The notes: a model not told the origin generated them from the sequence alone. A stretch of 64,000 nt of DNA from Cristatella mucedo (GCA_009760855.2 WPIO01000014.1:5999001-6063000), one strand, 5' to 3'; positions 10,800-22,700 are shown, counted from the first letter of the stretch. Made by a program: numbers and translations.

Positions 10800-13040
10800 A
10801 TTTCATAATTTTGCTAGAGAAGTAGGACTTATTAACTGTGTTTCTTGACCACAGGATCCCCCTCCCTAACGCTGCTGATAGCTGTAATACGGGTCCCTGC
10901 ATGTAAGCACACTATTTTGCCAGTGCCGTGGCTGTTGGCTAATGATTTCGCACACAGCATATGTGCAATATTAAGCACATTAAAAATTGTATACTGAAAA
11001 CTGTTTTAAGAAATTATTTGATGTTTCAGTTCCAAAATCCCTTATTTCTGTGTCAGCGTGGACACTGTGCTCCGTGTTATCTGACCATGAACACGAGTTT
11101 CTTACACTGGGCGGTGCCCAGTAAAGTGTCTTTGACTTATACCAGAGCTGTTATTTTAGTACACGCCCTTATGAAGACTTCAGTCTCTCTTCCGAGGAGA
11201 GGGTATGGGGAGCACAGGACAGCGTGGCACCAGAGCAGTGGAGTAACGAAGGTCTGGATATGAATGTGATAGAGGTGCATTCTTGCCACTCCGGCACTTT
11301 AAACGGTGCACTGTGCAGAAGCAGCAGTTGCTTGGTGGTCAGTGGGCTCCCATCGAAGTCTTGTGATAGCGATTCTCGAGGCTTTTTCTGTCTAATCATT
11401 TGAAAGAACCAAGCAACTTCGTAAAAGTGAATAATTGAAAATATTCACTGATGATTAATTTTGTTACAACTAAAATTGTATAGCAAATCATGGGCAGCTA
11501 TTTTCCATCTTACTTGCTATAGCTATCGTTCAGTGCTGCCAGGTAAAATGAGGTAACCTGAATTGGTTCTAATACCCAACAGGCATGACTAAATATGCCT
11601 CGTAGGCATTAAGCATCTTAGCAGATGCTTCCTCAGAGCAGATGCCACAATAGAGTACTTTTCCGTCCGGGTCTTGATAATTTGGCAGTGGACATTGCAA
11701 AATATGTCGGCCGAATGATTGCAGAATGTTAATGCATCTCAGAAAAAATCATGTACAGTTGTATGTACTTGGGCACCTGGTAATATACCGTACTGGTATG
11801 CAAAAGGTTCGAATACTTACACTACTAGCTACACTTCTTGAAAGTATCAACCATAAGTCAGCAACATTGTCTGGTGATCCGAAATAAAGGTAGACCCATC
11901 AATTACTGAAAAATCTTAAGATTTTGATTTGAATTAAAGTCTGATTTACTAACATGATCCCTTATTAAAAAAAATATAATCCATATGTGATTATTCCTTT
12001 TTAAACCGGACGTTTGGTCAAAACTGTATGTGCATTGTTAGTGAATTTAAGTTAAGTTCAGAAGTATCTCATGCCGTCTCATAAAAGCAAGTTTTATGGG
12101 GACGACAATGTCAATTTTCTGTACATTTGAGACACAAGGGATTGAGTAAATAACAGTTATTAGCCTGAAATAAAGATAACATTCTTACACACTATTATTC
12201 GATTTCAAAGATAATCTAATAGTAATGTGAGTAGATTTCAGCATTAATGTCTCTGTGTATATGCCGATGCTCAGGCTATGTGATATACTGATACACTTGC
12301 ATGCTCGCGTGCATAATCAGTGAACATAAAAAGCAAAAGTATGTTAGAACATCGCAAATTCGGCAGCTATGTTAGAACATTGCAAATTCTTAGCTACGAC
12401 TTCGGCTCAGGTCGGCCCTTGAGTCTCGCACACCTCTGACGGCTTCAGACCGGAGGCTTAGATAGCTTCAAAAGTCAGACCTGTAGTCGGTAAGATACTT
12501 TGGATAGCAGCCAAAAATGCATTTAGTTAACCTATTGCCTTGAATAGAGGCTATTTTGCAAGTCATTTAAACATAACACACAATAGCTCCTAAGGTTTTG
12601 GTTGAACACACAGCTGTGCAACCAGATTCCAAAGAATCTGCCATTTCGAATACACTGCATAAGTTTGCAGCTTCTTCAGAGACATTACGGTGTATGCCCT
12701 CATTTCTGTGCAAATATGTACTAGTTGAAGAACATAGCGACCAAACTATTGCCTGATTTGCTCAGCCAATGCTGAGCCGAGTGCCTGAAGATTCTATCGT
12801 CCATTGAAAAACAGGTCTAGGCTTGATTGAAAAGCATCCAAGCTAATCTGCACTACCGGTAGCACAGCCTGAGTCACACCACAGTACGTCGTGTTACCTA
12901 GAGAGCAAAATTCATGGTGAAAAAGTATGCCAACTAACAATGAAATATCTTTAAGTGACCAGCAAGTCAGACAGCGAGAAATATTCCAAGTTTTAGATTC
13001 CAATTTCGCGGATGCGGCTGAGGAGAATAAGCCAAGCTTA
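10800..13040. other. Intergenic spacer without recognisable gene
   Basis: Nothing in either strand resembles a known protein. There is a short 29-bp tandem duplication around 12339-12396 (TATGTTAGAACAT-GCAAATTC repeated). The rest is ordinary AT-leaning spacer between the transporter gene and the viral insertion. Confidence 0.6.
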
Positions 13041-13044
13041 AAAA

Positions 13045-13195
13045 AATAAAATAAATACTAGCTGATTTAACAGCCTTTTTTGTATAGCGACAGAAGACCC
13101 TTTACGGCTATCACCACCGCTTGCAGTGGCGATAAAGAATTACCCACCGCAGGATATGAACCCACGACCTCGGAACCGAGGTCGTGACAATGGTT
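13045..13195 (-). mobile_element. tRNA-derived SINE, family 1
   Basis: The reverse complement shows the head, a degenerate B box near 13150, the AGCGGTGGTGATAGCCGTAAAGG body and a tail CAGCTAGTATTTATTTTATT at 13045-13064. Minus-strand copy upstream of the viral block. Confidence 0.8.
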
Positions 13196-13384
13196 ATCCA
13201 AACAGATAGACAACGATTTTGTCAAGAGATATCGGTCCTACTAAGTCCAATGATGAACTTCTCACGTTTAGGCTCACGAAGTGGAACTTGTTGGATGAAG
13301 GTGAAAGTAACAGACCGGAGAAAACGTTGCTTACTTTTTTCCAACTTTGCATGATTTGACTTTGCATGATCACATTTGGCTTTG

Positions 13385-13830
13385 CTTCTGCAGCAATGTG
13401 GCTGGTTTATTCGAAGCTGGAGGAATCACATGTAACCCTAGTGAATTGCGCCTGTTTATAGGTGATTCATATATAGGAGTCTCACATCCGTGCTGCTTCA
13501 CATTTGGAACAAGTACCTGTCTCTCCCGCTGGCTATCTCTGTGCACCTTTTAAGAGTCACACGTGTCACATGTTGCTGCCTGACTTGAATGATGGTGACT
13601 GTAATTGCGAGGTTATTGACGACTTAAAAATGGTGTCATTCCTAATGGGCCTCCAAGGCAGTTTCACGAAGTTTCCTAGATTTCTTTGCCTGTGGGACAG
13701 CTGGGATACTTTGTACTATCTCAAAAGGGACTGGCTTCAGGGGACCGAGTTGTCTGCAGGGAATAACATCCAGTGGGAGCACCAGGCAGACCCTCGGAAT
13801 ATGCTGATGCCGTCACTGAATATCAAGTTA
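13385..13830 (+). pseudogene. Decayed fragment of a widespread animal repeat-associated protein (WDSR/PPLHIKLG type), function unknown
   Basis: Reading across several frames gives motifs I recognise from an uncharacterised, highly repeated protein of many invertebrate and fish genomes: SELRLFIGDS (usually EWRLFIDSS), an LLHxxNKxxSLP-like piece, VIDDLKMVSFLMGLQ (usually GDLKVIALLLGxQ), GSFTKFPRFLCLWDSW (usually GYTKYCCFLCLWDSR), and MPSLNIKLG (usually PPLHIKLG). At least two frameshifts and no start mark it as dead. It ends about 250 bp before the viral block. No function is known to me; its repeat distribution suggests a mobile-element association. Confidence 0.55.
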
Positions 13831-14073
13831 GGCTTTTGGGGACATGCCACGGTTATGCACGGTTGGCTTGGTCACCCCGCCCCTCTAGCATGGTGCGTAC
13901 GAAAGTAGGTAACAGCCTCACAGATCCTCACCCAGACTCAATGAATAGTTCATTACCCAGTTTGTGCACTTGATGTAAAAGAATTGGTTGAACTACTTTC
14001 TACTCGTCAGACAATAGCTCCAAAAGTACAATAGTGAAACAGTTTCTTTAAAGAATCAAAACGACTCCACAAG

Positions 14074-17000
14074 ATGGAAACAAATGGTTGGTTTTTAGGT
14101 GAAAAGAGTACAAATGGAAATGAGATTGATAATGAATATGAAGGTTTTGAGTTGGAGGATGCAAATCTTAATATATTTAAGAAAAAGTGTACACCAGGAT
14201 TAATTTATATTATGAGTGATGTATCAACAAGTTTTAGTAATGTAAAAATGAGTCTTGTTATACAAGTTAAATTAGAAAACAGAAAGATATTATCTTTGCA
14301 ACAATTATTTGGTAGTGCTCCAGCAAAAATCCATAATAAAAATCCATAATATTATTGATGAATAGAGTGAGGGGGGCTCTTCATGTAGGATTGTTTTTAT
14401 TGTTAAGGCTTTTGCAAAATTTACTCGCTTTACTCCACAAATTGGTGGTTAATATGTTGCTTTACCCGATAAGTTAAAAAACAAGAGATGCGTTATAAAT
14501 ATAAAGAATAAAGATGATAAGTATTGTGCATTGTGGTATGTGTTGAGGGCATTACATCCAAGGGATAACCGTCCAGAAATGATTCATGATTTAAGACAAA
14601 TAATGAATAATAAGTATTCAGATATATTACATTCATTAAAACCATTATTCTTTCCAATTGATAAAAATGATTCAAGAAAGTAATTTATTGTAAATGAAAG
14701 TGTTCCTATTAGAGTAGAAGATATTCCAAAACTTGCTAAGCTATTTAACATTTCAATAAATATTTATGAATATACCTCATCTATCTTTCCACTAATAGTT
14801 AATTCTGCAGAGAGTGAACAATCATATAGATCTACTTCTTTATACTAATCAAGGAAAATCTCATTATATATTGATAATTTTTTTTACTCTTCTTAGAACT
14901 GAGAAAGATAGTGGTAAAACAAGATTACTTTGTAAAAGTTGTCTCAAGATTTCATGAGCAAGAAAAATTAGAAAAGCATATTGATTGTAATTCAGAACAT
15001 TGTGGAAAATCAAGAATAAAAATGCCAGCAGCTAGTAGAAAGGATGGAACAGGAGATTTAGTTATGTTTAGAGATTTTGGTAAAAAGATTGGGTCACCAC
15101 TAGTTGCATAAACTGATTTTGAATGTTTACTGGGATCAAGTGATAAACCAGAAGAAGCAGTAAAAGGTTCGGTTAATCAACACAAACCCTTGTTCTGGTG
15201 CTTATGTAACTTTAAATCATGAAGGTAAAATAGTATCAGAGTATAAACAGACTTTTGGTATAGACTGCATTAATACATTTATTCTTTCTTTAAAGGAAGA
15301 TTGTAAAAATCAAGTTGATGAACTACAAAATAAACTTAACACAAAGTATTTGATGAAAAAACTATGAGTGAGAAAGAACGCAATGATTATTATAATGCAA
15401 CTACCTGCTGGATTTGTGGAAAATCTTTATCAAAAGAATTAAAAGTATTGGATCATTGTCATTTAACAGGTAAATACAGAGGTGCTGCACACAAAGAATA
15501 TAATTTAAAATTAAGAATTTGTACATGAACGTTTAAACTTCCTGTTTATATTCATAATCTCAGATGATATGATTCATATTTAATTGTTCATGCTCTTAAT
15601 TGTGACATGAATAAAAACAAGTAATTGCTAACAACAAAGAGAGGTTTTTAAATATAGATTTTGGCAATCTTTGTTTTAGAGATTCATATCAGTTGTTACA
15701 AAGTTCACTGGATAGACTAGTAAAGAATTTATCAAAAGCAAACGATAGATTTAATGTAATAAGGCAACATTTTCCAAAATATGATAGTAAAATAGCATTG
15801 CTAACAAAGAAGGGAATTAATCCCTGTGAGTACATGGATTCTTTTACTAGATTTGAAAAAACAAGTTTACCTCCAATTGAAAAGTTCTATTCAAGTCTTA
15901 GTGGACATATTTCAGAAGAAGACTATGCACATGAAATAAAGTGCAGAACGCTTTTAAAATACAAACATTAAAAGAGTATCATGATTTATACTTGTGAATT
16001 AATGTCTCTAGCATTAGCAGATGTTTTTGAGAGATTTCGTGATCTATAATGAAATATTATCAGATGGATCGAGCAAAAATTCTAACCACTCCTCAGTTAA
16101 CTTGGACTGCAGGATTAAAACATACAGGCATTGTTATTGAACTACTCACTGATACAGATATGTATTTATTCTTTGAAAAAGTTATTCTTGGGTATCACTC
16201 AAGTATAAAAACGTTTCGCAAAAGCAAATAATAATAGATGCATTGATTTTGATCCAAAGATATTAACTTCATATCTTTTGTATTTTGATGCAACTAATTT
16301 GTATGGTTGGGCTATGAAGAAACCTTTACCTACTGGTGGGTTTAATTTCCTATCAAAGAAGAAAGTAAAATTACGGAATGAAAATAAAAATGAGATAATT
16401 AAAAAGTTAAAACCATCATCAAACAAGGGATATATTCTTGAAGTTGATAGACATTGTCCAAATGAAAAACACGATTTATTCTCTGATTATCCTTTATTAC
16501 CAGAGAACAAAAGAATAACTAAGAACAAGTATTCACAATATCAAAATTCATTTAGTAGAAGTAATGATCCAGTAGAAAAACTAATATTAGATTAAGAACC
16601 AGAAGAAAAGTATTTTATTCATTATCTTAATCTTAAAAACTGTATTGAATTAGGATATGAGTTAACAAATATACATAGAGTATTGAAATTTGAACAATCT
16701 GATTGGTTATCATCATACATTGATAATTATACAGCACTTGGAGGTAAAGCAGCAAACAATTTTGAAAAGGATTTCTTCAAACTATTCAATAATTCATTCT
16801 TTGGTAAAACAGTGCAGAATGTTAGGGTTAGAAAAGATATTGAATTGTTAAATGGAGAGTCAAGTGAAGATTTGGTAGAAATGAATACAATTCATAGAAG
16901 TCCTAGATTTGTTGATAGGAAGATATTATCTAATAATATTATTTGTGTAGAAAGTAATAAGGAATCTGTAACTTTAAACAAACCTATATACGTTAAATTT

Positions 17001-17659
17001 TGTATACTTGATTTATCAAAAATGTTGATTCAAAAATTCTATTACCTAAAAATGAAGAAAAGATATGGTTCAAAAATAAACTTATTATACACTGATACTG
17101 ATTCATTAGTTCTGGAGATTTTTACTGAAGATGTTTTAAAAGATTTAATTGAATATCCAGAAACATGAGATCTAAATACTTTTCCTGATGATTATCCATT
17201 TTGGAAAGATGAGAAAGCAAAAAGTATTATAAAAAGTAGTAACAAAGTCGTTGGTAAATTCAAAGATGAGATAACAGGTAAAGTTAAAACAGCAGTATTA
17301 AATGAATGTGTTTTTCTAAGACAAAGCCTCTACTCATATAATATTTGCAATGAAGGAAAGTATATGAAAAGAATGAAATCATAGATAAAGAAGGAAAACA
17401 AATAGGTCAATCTAAGAATGCAAAAGGAGTAAATAAATATGTAGCCGACAAAAAGTTAAAATATGTAGATTTCAAAGCATGTTTAGATACAAAAGTAGAT
17501 AAAAAAATGTGATCAATCATTAATTAGAATTAACAAACATATAATGTATACTATAAATTAAAGTAAATAGCACTATCAGCATTTGACTCAAAACGATACT
17601 GGTTAGACTGTGGAATCTGTAGCTATGCATATGGACATTACAAAATAAGCATTACATAA
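14074..17659 (+). pseudogene. Protein-primed type B DNA polymerase (PolB), broken
   Basis: Would replicate the linear viral genome using a protein primer. The span of about 1195 codons fits family length. Features in order: an N-terminal region; a zinc-finger-like segment with RFHEQEKLEKH near 14950; an exonuclease I region near 15110 where the usual tyrosine before ADFE is a stop (VA*TDFECL); a CWICGK/DHCHLTGKYRG zinc module near 15411-15485 resembling endonuclease VII; an Exo II-like HNLR near 15555; motif A region DATNLYGWAM near 16286; motif B region NNSFFGK near 16785; catalytic motif C YTDTDS at 17090-17107; and a conserved C-terminus ending AYGHY near 17640. Many in-frame stops and frameshifts (for example near 14349, 14680, 15110, 15525, 15600, 15970, 16231, 16592, 17166 and 17380) prevent function. 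The start at 14074 is the first ATG of the frame. Confidence 0.9.
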
Positions 17660-17910
17660 TGAATAGTGAAGCATTAAATAATTGTTTTAATCCAGGAAGA
17701 TGTAATATTTGCAATGTTGGTGAAATAATTTATACTCCTACTAGAGTAGACGCTAAAGAGAAAGAATGAAAAAAATAAACCAATTGTTTTAAAGAAAGTC
17801 AGATTTTCTGATGTATTTTAAAGAGAAAATAGAAATAGATAAAAAATACATTGATGTGCTAGAGGAAATAGATTTATTTAAGAGTCCGGAGAAATTAAAT
17901 ATAAATTAAT
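17659..17910 (+). pseudogene. Small viral ORF with CNIC knuckle, broken
   Basis: The ATG at 17659 overlaps the polymerase stop (ATAATG). The first 36 codons include a GRCNICNVGE zinc-knuckle-like piece and stop at 17769. Other frames then carry charged sequence to a stop at 17908-17910 (IDVLEEIDLFKSPEK). It is probably one gene of about 84 codons with frameshifts. Function not recognised. Confidence 0.4.
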
Positions 17911-17927
17911 GAAAATAATTTCACTAT

Positions 17928-17937
17928 TATAGAAATG
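17928..17937 (+). promoter_or_regulatory. TATAGAAATG start-site motif
   Basis: Exact 10-mer whose final ATG is the start of the acidic protein. Exact copies also sit at 18191-18200, 19051-19060, 27857-27866 and, on the minus strand, 25359-25368. One-mismatch copies are at 22694-22703, 27682-27691 and, on the minus strand, 25992-26001. The position right on the start codon suggests an initiator with almost no 5' UTR. Confidence 0.65.
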
Positions 17938-18176
17938 GGAAAAGAAATCCCGATTTTTTTAAAGTTGAAGAAGAAGTAATAGATTCAATTGATATTATTC
18001 TTTCAGACACTGAATCAGTATCTGATACACTATCTGAAGATCCTGATTACATTCCTGAATCTGAATCAGCTGCCGACGACTTTTCTTATTATAGTAACGA
18101 ATCAGAAGGCAATATAAAACTTGAAGAACTACTGTATGCAAAATCTGATTATGTAAATGAAGAGACTGAATTGTAA
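17935..18176 (+). pseudogene. Small acidic viral protein, frameshifted
   Basis: Begins at the TATAGAAATG motif (17928-17937). The initial frame stops after 14 codons, but a second frame entered a few codons after the start stays open to TAA 18174-18176. It encodes a very acidic, serine-rich protein (LSDTESVSDTLSEDPD). A single frameshift near 17952 explains the break. No family recognised; acidic composition is common in small virion or regulatory proteins. Confidence 0.55.
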
Positions 18177-18190
18177 ATTTGTTTCATTTA

Positions 18191-18200
18191 TATAGAAATG
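18191..18200 (+). promoter_or_regulatory. TATAGAAATG start-site motif
   Basis: Exact copy; the ATG at 18198 starts the CxxC protein. Confidence 0.6.
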
Positions 18201-18470
18201 GATGTTTCAAGAATTCCCAGTTGCGAGCACTCTAGAGAAATGGCAATACAAATTTGCCTTAAAAATATGGAAGGTAATGATCAACGAATAGTTATGCATT
18301 CACTTGATAAACTTATTCCAGAATTAGATAGTTCATTTATTAATGTTCTTATATAAATTTGTGAAGCCTGTGATAAAATAATGGAGTGTCGTAGCAAGAT
18401 AAATGATATGCTTGAAGAAGCAGCTAAAAAATAAAAAAAGCACAAAAAACCTGGTGTTCAAATTAATTGA
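18198..18470 (+). pseudogene. Small viral protein with CxxC motif, nonsense-interrupted
   Basis: Starts in TATAGAAATG at 18191-18200. One frame runs from 18198 with nonsense codons at 18354-18356 and 18432-18434 and a final stop at 18468-18470. After the first stop it contains ICEACDKIMECR (two cysteine pairs) and ends in a basic stretch (KKHKKPG). Function not recognised. Confidence 0.5.
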
Positions 18471-18536
18471 TTAATGAGAATGTAGAATACAAGTTATAAT
18501 TTTGTGTGTGCAATTTTTTATAATTGTTATTGGAAA

Positions 18537-19019
18537 ATGCGAGCAACTTCTGATGTTAGTGGTCCAGCTCTTGCCACTAGTGCTACGGTACTGAAATCTT
18601 ACGTTGATTATCTTGTTAAATCAAGGATGACGGCATATGATCAGCAGACGCTTGATTCTGATATTTCAGTTATGACTGATAATTCAGTTAGGAAATTTTA
18701 TCTAGATGAATGTGATATTGAAGCTCAAACAATAATAACGACTGGATTATCTGATGTAACAGCTAACCTTGAAGCGACTGTTAGGGCTAAAGTTGAAGCA
18801 CTTCTAGATGATCCTCCAGAAAGCTCTGGTTACACAACGTGGATTGCATCTCAACTTCAAACGCTGTCAATGGTTTTATCAGGAGTATCAGGAGTTAAGC
18901 CAGATATCTCTGGAATTGTGAAAGATGAATGTTATGCAGTTCTACCTGATCTATCTGATGGAGTTAGTGCAAGACAAAAGGTAACTGCAGCAGCACTAGA
19001 AGCACACACAACTGCATAA
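18537..19019 (+). CDS. Intact viral ORF of 160 codons, unknown function
   Basis: An uninterrupted frame from ATG 18537 to TAA 19017-19019. The open frame begins earlier at 18504, but that start is not ATG. The protein is alanine-, serine- and aspartate-rich and predicted mostly helical (SDVTANLEATVRAKVEALL, TTWIASQLQTLSMVL), with little lysine. It has no TATAGAAATG motif, unlike its neighbours. It is the longest viral gene here without a lesion. No family recognised; a structural or scaffold role is only a guess. Confidence 0.65.
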   Translation: MRATSDVSGPALATSATVLKSYVDYLVKSRMTAYDQQTLDSDISVMTDNSVRKFYLDECDIEAQTIITTGLSDVTANLEATVRAKVEALLDDPPESSGYTTWIASQLQTLSMVLSGVSGVKPDISGIVKDECYAVLPDLSDGVSARQKVTAAALEAHTTA

Positions 19020-19050
19020 TTAATTTTAATTAAAACAAAATGAGCAGTAT

Positions 19051-19060
19051 TATAGAAATG
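19051..19060 (+). promoter_or_regulatory. TATAGAAATG start-site motif
   Basis: Exact copy; the ATG at 19058 starts the lysine-rich protein. Confidence 0.6.
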
Positions 19061-19442
19061 GTTTCTGTTGAAACAAAAAGTAAAGACTGTCTCGATGAAG
19101 TTCAAGGACAACAGCATTCAAACTAAGATTTGTTCATATCCAATTGGTAGAATTAAAGATATTAGATCAACATTATTAAACGCTGTAAAACTAGTTCTTG
19201 AATATAAGGCTTTAAGAATCAATCATTCTGAACCAGAGATTGCATGTATATTAACTAAAGTTAGAGATGGTTCAATATTTGAAGAGTTTCTGAAAGATTT
19301 AAAAGTAGAAAAAATAAATAGTATTAGGTCAGAAGCTTGCTCTAAAAAAATAGAACTAACAAAAAATAGAGAAGTAGATGAAGGAAAAAGTTGCGATCTA
19401 CGAGTGGAATTGATTAAAGAGACTATGGATTGGAGGATTTAG
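19058..19442 (+). pseudogene. Small lysine-rich viral protein, frameshift near the start
   Basis: Starts in TATAGAAATG at 19051-19060. The ATG frame stops after 22 codons; an overlapping frame is open from 19068 to TAG 19440-19442, about 124 codons, predicted helical and highly charged (VELIKETMDWRI end). A one-base change near 19070 would explain the layout, or translation could start at the in-frame ATG near 19095. It meets the minus-strand fibre gene tail to tail with the stop codons overlapping. Confidence 0.55.
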
Positions 19443-22160
19443 ATGTCTAGTTGTTTTACTTTTTTAACTAAACCAATATAAATAAAATCTAAATCATTTG
19501 GTGTTTTAAAACCAGCATAATTTAGAACAGGATAACTAACATCAAACAAGATTGTTTTTTATAATCTTCCTCAAAGATGGTAAAATTTGTTATTGAATCA
19601 GTTAATAACAACATGTAATTGTTTTCTGCAGCATAATAACTTGTAATAGGTAAATTATAAGGAAGAGAATTAGGAGAGTAAAATTTATAATAGTGATTCA
19701 TAACTATATTATCATATTCTTAAGATGATTTATTTATATTTATTGAAATAGCTGATTATGTAACAGTTCTATAGTTTATTCTTGTCATATTATCATCTTT
19801 AAAAAATGATTAATCTTCAATTGTTCTCCCATAAACTAAATAATCAGTGTCAGCATCAATATATATTAGGAATATCATCATTTATTTTATCTATATCTTT
19901 TATCTTTATTATCTTAGAGTAAGTTTTTTTAAATTTAATATCAGATAACTTTGCTAAGCAAATATCATTAGTTGTTATATAAATTAGTAGCATTTTTAAC
20001 ATTTATTATACTCTCTGCTATAAATGAATCATTACTATACCTTGGGTTTTTTCTTAAAAATGTTGAGTAAGCTCTATCTTTTGTGTATGAACCACCAGTA
20101 GAATTATTAACAATGAATCTATCTCCATTTAACTTTCCATCAATTATCTCTTGTCCTCCTGTTCCAACCTTTGTATCAAGACATTAATTTGTGGATATAT
20201 CATTTCCATTAATTGAATTTTTTATATCGACATATTCCTTTGACCTAGCAGATAAATCTCCTCGTATAATTCTATCAGAGTCTTTTCTTATATAATTGTT
20301 ATCAGCAAATGTTTTACTAACAGCTTCTAATGGATCAACAGTACAGCAATTATTTGTTATTCTCTTTGAATCAATATATAAAGTTCCATTCATTTCTAAT
20401 AGCCTTCTGCTAAGCATTTTAGGATATTGCTATATAAACAGTGACATTTATTTCTTTATCAAATAAATCTAATCTAGATATAAAAGTTTATGATTGTACT
20501 ACTTTTTTATTTGCATCAAGAATATATCCACCATACAATTGGTCTTGCAGTGGAATTAATGTTGATAGAAGTGGCATTACTATACCTTTTCTTCTAGGTA
20601 TAATTTCATATAATGTTGCAACAACAAACAATCCTCTAGGAATAGTAGTATCAACTAAATTAGAAATCCATCTACAATTAATTTTTTTCCATATAATTGT
20701 GCAGTTTAAGATCCATAAACTGTTGCTTTTAAACGTAAGGTAACAATATTTCTATCACATATTCTATTTAGATAATTAAAGTTTACACCATCATTAGGAT
20801 TAATAGGATCGTTTTCTAAGTAAATAGAATTACCATTCATATCTAAATTTCCATTGATAATTCCTCCAGTTAAATTAAGAAAATTAGTATCCATATAGAG
20901 TTTATTTGGAAGATCATTGTCAGAAATAGGAGGTCCACCAACACTTACATTTCCATTTACAGATAGTGTTCCATTAATAGTTCCACCTATTTTTGGTAGC
21001 TTAGTATCTGCATAGTCTTTAGTTGCAGCATCACTGTTGTTTACAGGATTTGCTAAATTTATTAATTTATGATTGTTCATATCAATATCACCGTCAGCAG
21101 TAGTTCCTCTTGAAACTTTACTAACAAAATTTGTATCTATATACTTTTTTATTTACTGCATCACCAGCATCAACAGGATCACCAAGGTTCTTAATCAAGT
21201 TGTTATTCATACTTAGATTACCACTGAGTATGTCACCAGTTCTACGGATATAATTCTTTGGGTTACTTCTTTTTTTCTATAATCCAACATTTCTATTCAA
21301 TAGTAAAAAGAAAATCTATATAACTAATTCCATATGCAACAGTAAACTTATCAATAACATAAGTATACGTTCTATCAGCATTCATTACTAAAACTGTATT
21401 GCTACTAACTCCATAGATGCTATCACCAGTAGAATCTAAATAAGCATTTGTTTAATTAGTTGCATACATAATTCCACTTATCATTCCAAAGTTAGGGGTA
21501 ATGATCCTGGAAGAAATGTTTTAAGAGGTGTTAAATATGCTAACTTCATTCCAGTTCCTTGTTCTATAATTGGCATGTCGGCAGGTGTAAAGTTGTTGCA
21601 AAGAAAAATCATTTCCTTGTCAACTAACGCTAATATTTAAACCTAGCTTATCAAGTTTAAATAAGCTAGGATAAGTATTAGAGCTTGCTCCTAAATATCT
21701 AAATACTACTTGTTTAATATTATCAACATACTGTTTTGTTACAACATCAGAGTCTTTTAAGTTTGTAATATTCTTTCCATGCATAGTCATACTTGCTGTT
21801 GCATTTCCTTTAAACACTCGTGTCATACTTATTAGTAAACCATAATTTATAACTTTGTATGGTCTTAAATCAGAGTATGTAGTTCCATCAGAAGAATTAC
21901 CTGATATACCAATGACATTCTTACAATTCAACTGTGACATTGCTTTTGCACCACTCTGGTAGTAACCCTGATAAATTTGAAACAGTTGCTAAATCACCTG
22001 AGACATTAGTAGCAACACTACCACCAAAGTTTGAATTAAGAGCATTGTCCAACCTTATCGCATCGCCACCATTAACAGGATAAGGTAAGTTTATAACTCT
22101 ATTTCCATTTGCATTAAGATGATTGTCAAAGTGTCCATTAATGTTATGAACTTTTTCCAT
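19439..22160 (-). pseudogene. Fibre-like viral protein built of tail-fibre-type repeats, broken
   Basis: Minus-strand gene starting with ATG at 22158-22160 and ending at 19439, about 900 codons, with several stops and frameshifts. It repeats a unit of the form MNxxxIxNLxxPxxxxDAxxKxYxD; examples are MNNHKLINLANPVN followed by SDAATKDYAD (21000-21080), NRVINLPYPVNGGDAI (22060-22110), KNITNLKDSDVVTKQYVD (21725-21780) and NNNLIKNLGDPVDAGDAV (21160-21210). Phage tail fibres use this kind of repeat to form trimeric shafts. Glycine/asparagine-rich stretches separate the repeats, and the last third (19440-20150) is non-repetitive, perhaps a head domain. By analogy it would be a virion spike or attachment protein. 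The sequence shows only the repeat; the role is inferred. Confidence 0.65.
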
Positions 22161-22174
22161 TCACTTATATATAT
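22161..22174. promoter_or_regulatory. Compact divergent promoter between fibre-like gene and 22175 gene
   Basis: Only 14 bp, mostly alternating TA, separate the two divergent start codons, so any promoter elements must be shared or lie within the coding ends. Confidence 0.4.
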
Positions 22175-22688
22175 ATGAAGAAAAACGGAGGAGATATAAA
22201 AGAGGGCATAGATACTACTAAAGAAGTAGTATCAGGAGTTGTATCTGCAACAGAAGTTGGTTCAAAAGCAGTGATAAAGATAGCACCTAAAATTGCTATG
22301 AAACTATCATTACAAGCATCAAACAAGCAAAGATAGTTCCAAAGGTATTACAATCATTTAAAGTTATTGGAACTGCTACTAAAGCGCTAGGAGGATTTTT
22401 ATCATGAGTAACAGGAATAGTTGATCTAGGACAATTTATAAAAGAGATTGTTGACGATGTTGCTACTGGTAAGTATGGTCAAGTGTTCTGGAAGAAAATG
22501 GCAGATGAAAAAGGACTCTTAAAATGGTTGCATCATTAGAAGTAGGATATCATATCAATGAGATATTATTAGAAGTGGAAAAAGCAAAAAGTGATTAGTA
22601 TCTTAATCCTACTGAGCTTTTATCTGATACGTTTGGAGAAGAGGTAAATTGGGATGCAGCACAACTAGATCCTTTAGCTTGGAAGTAG
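22175..22688 (+). pseudogene. Small helical viral protein with glycine-rich N-terminus, broken
   Basis: From ATG 22175, starting MKKNGGDIKEG. The first frame stops near 22334; other frames continue with hydrophobic and helical stretches (KALGGFLS, IVDLGQFIKEIVDDV, VNWDAAQLDPLAWK) to TAG 22686-22688, 12 bp before the next gene. At least two frameshifts or stops. No family recognised; alternating hydrophobic helices suggest a membrane-interacting minor virion protein. Confidence 0.45.
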
Positions 22689-22700
22689 AACTTTTTAGAA

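Noticed and set aside
13950-14073. Terminal inverted repeat pairing with 31170-31260
   Set aside because: Only a short CGTC-GA similarity was seen (TACTCGTCAGAC versus the reverse complement of GTTCAGACGAATG), no better than chance.
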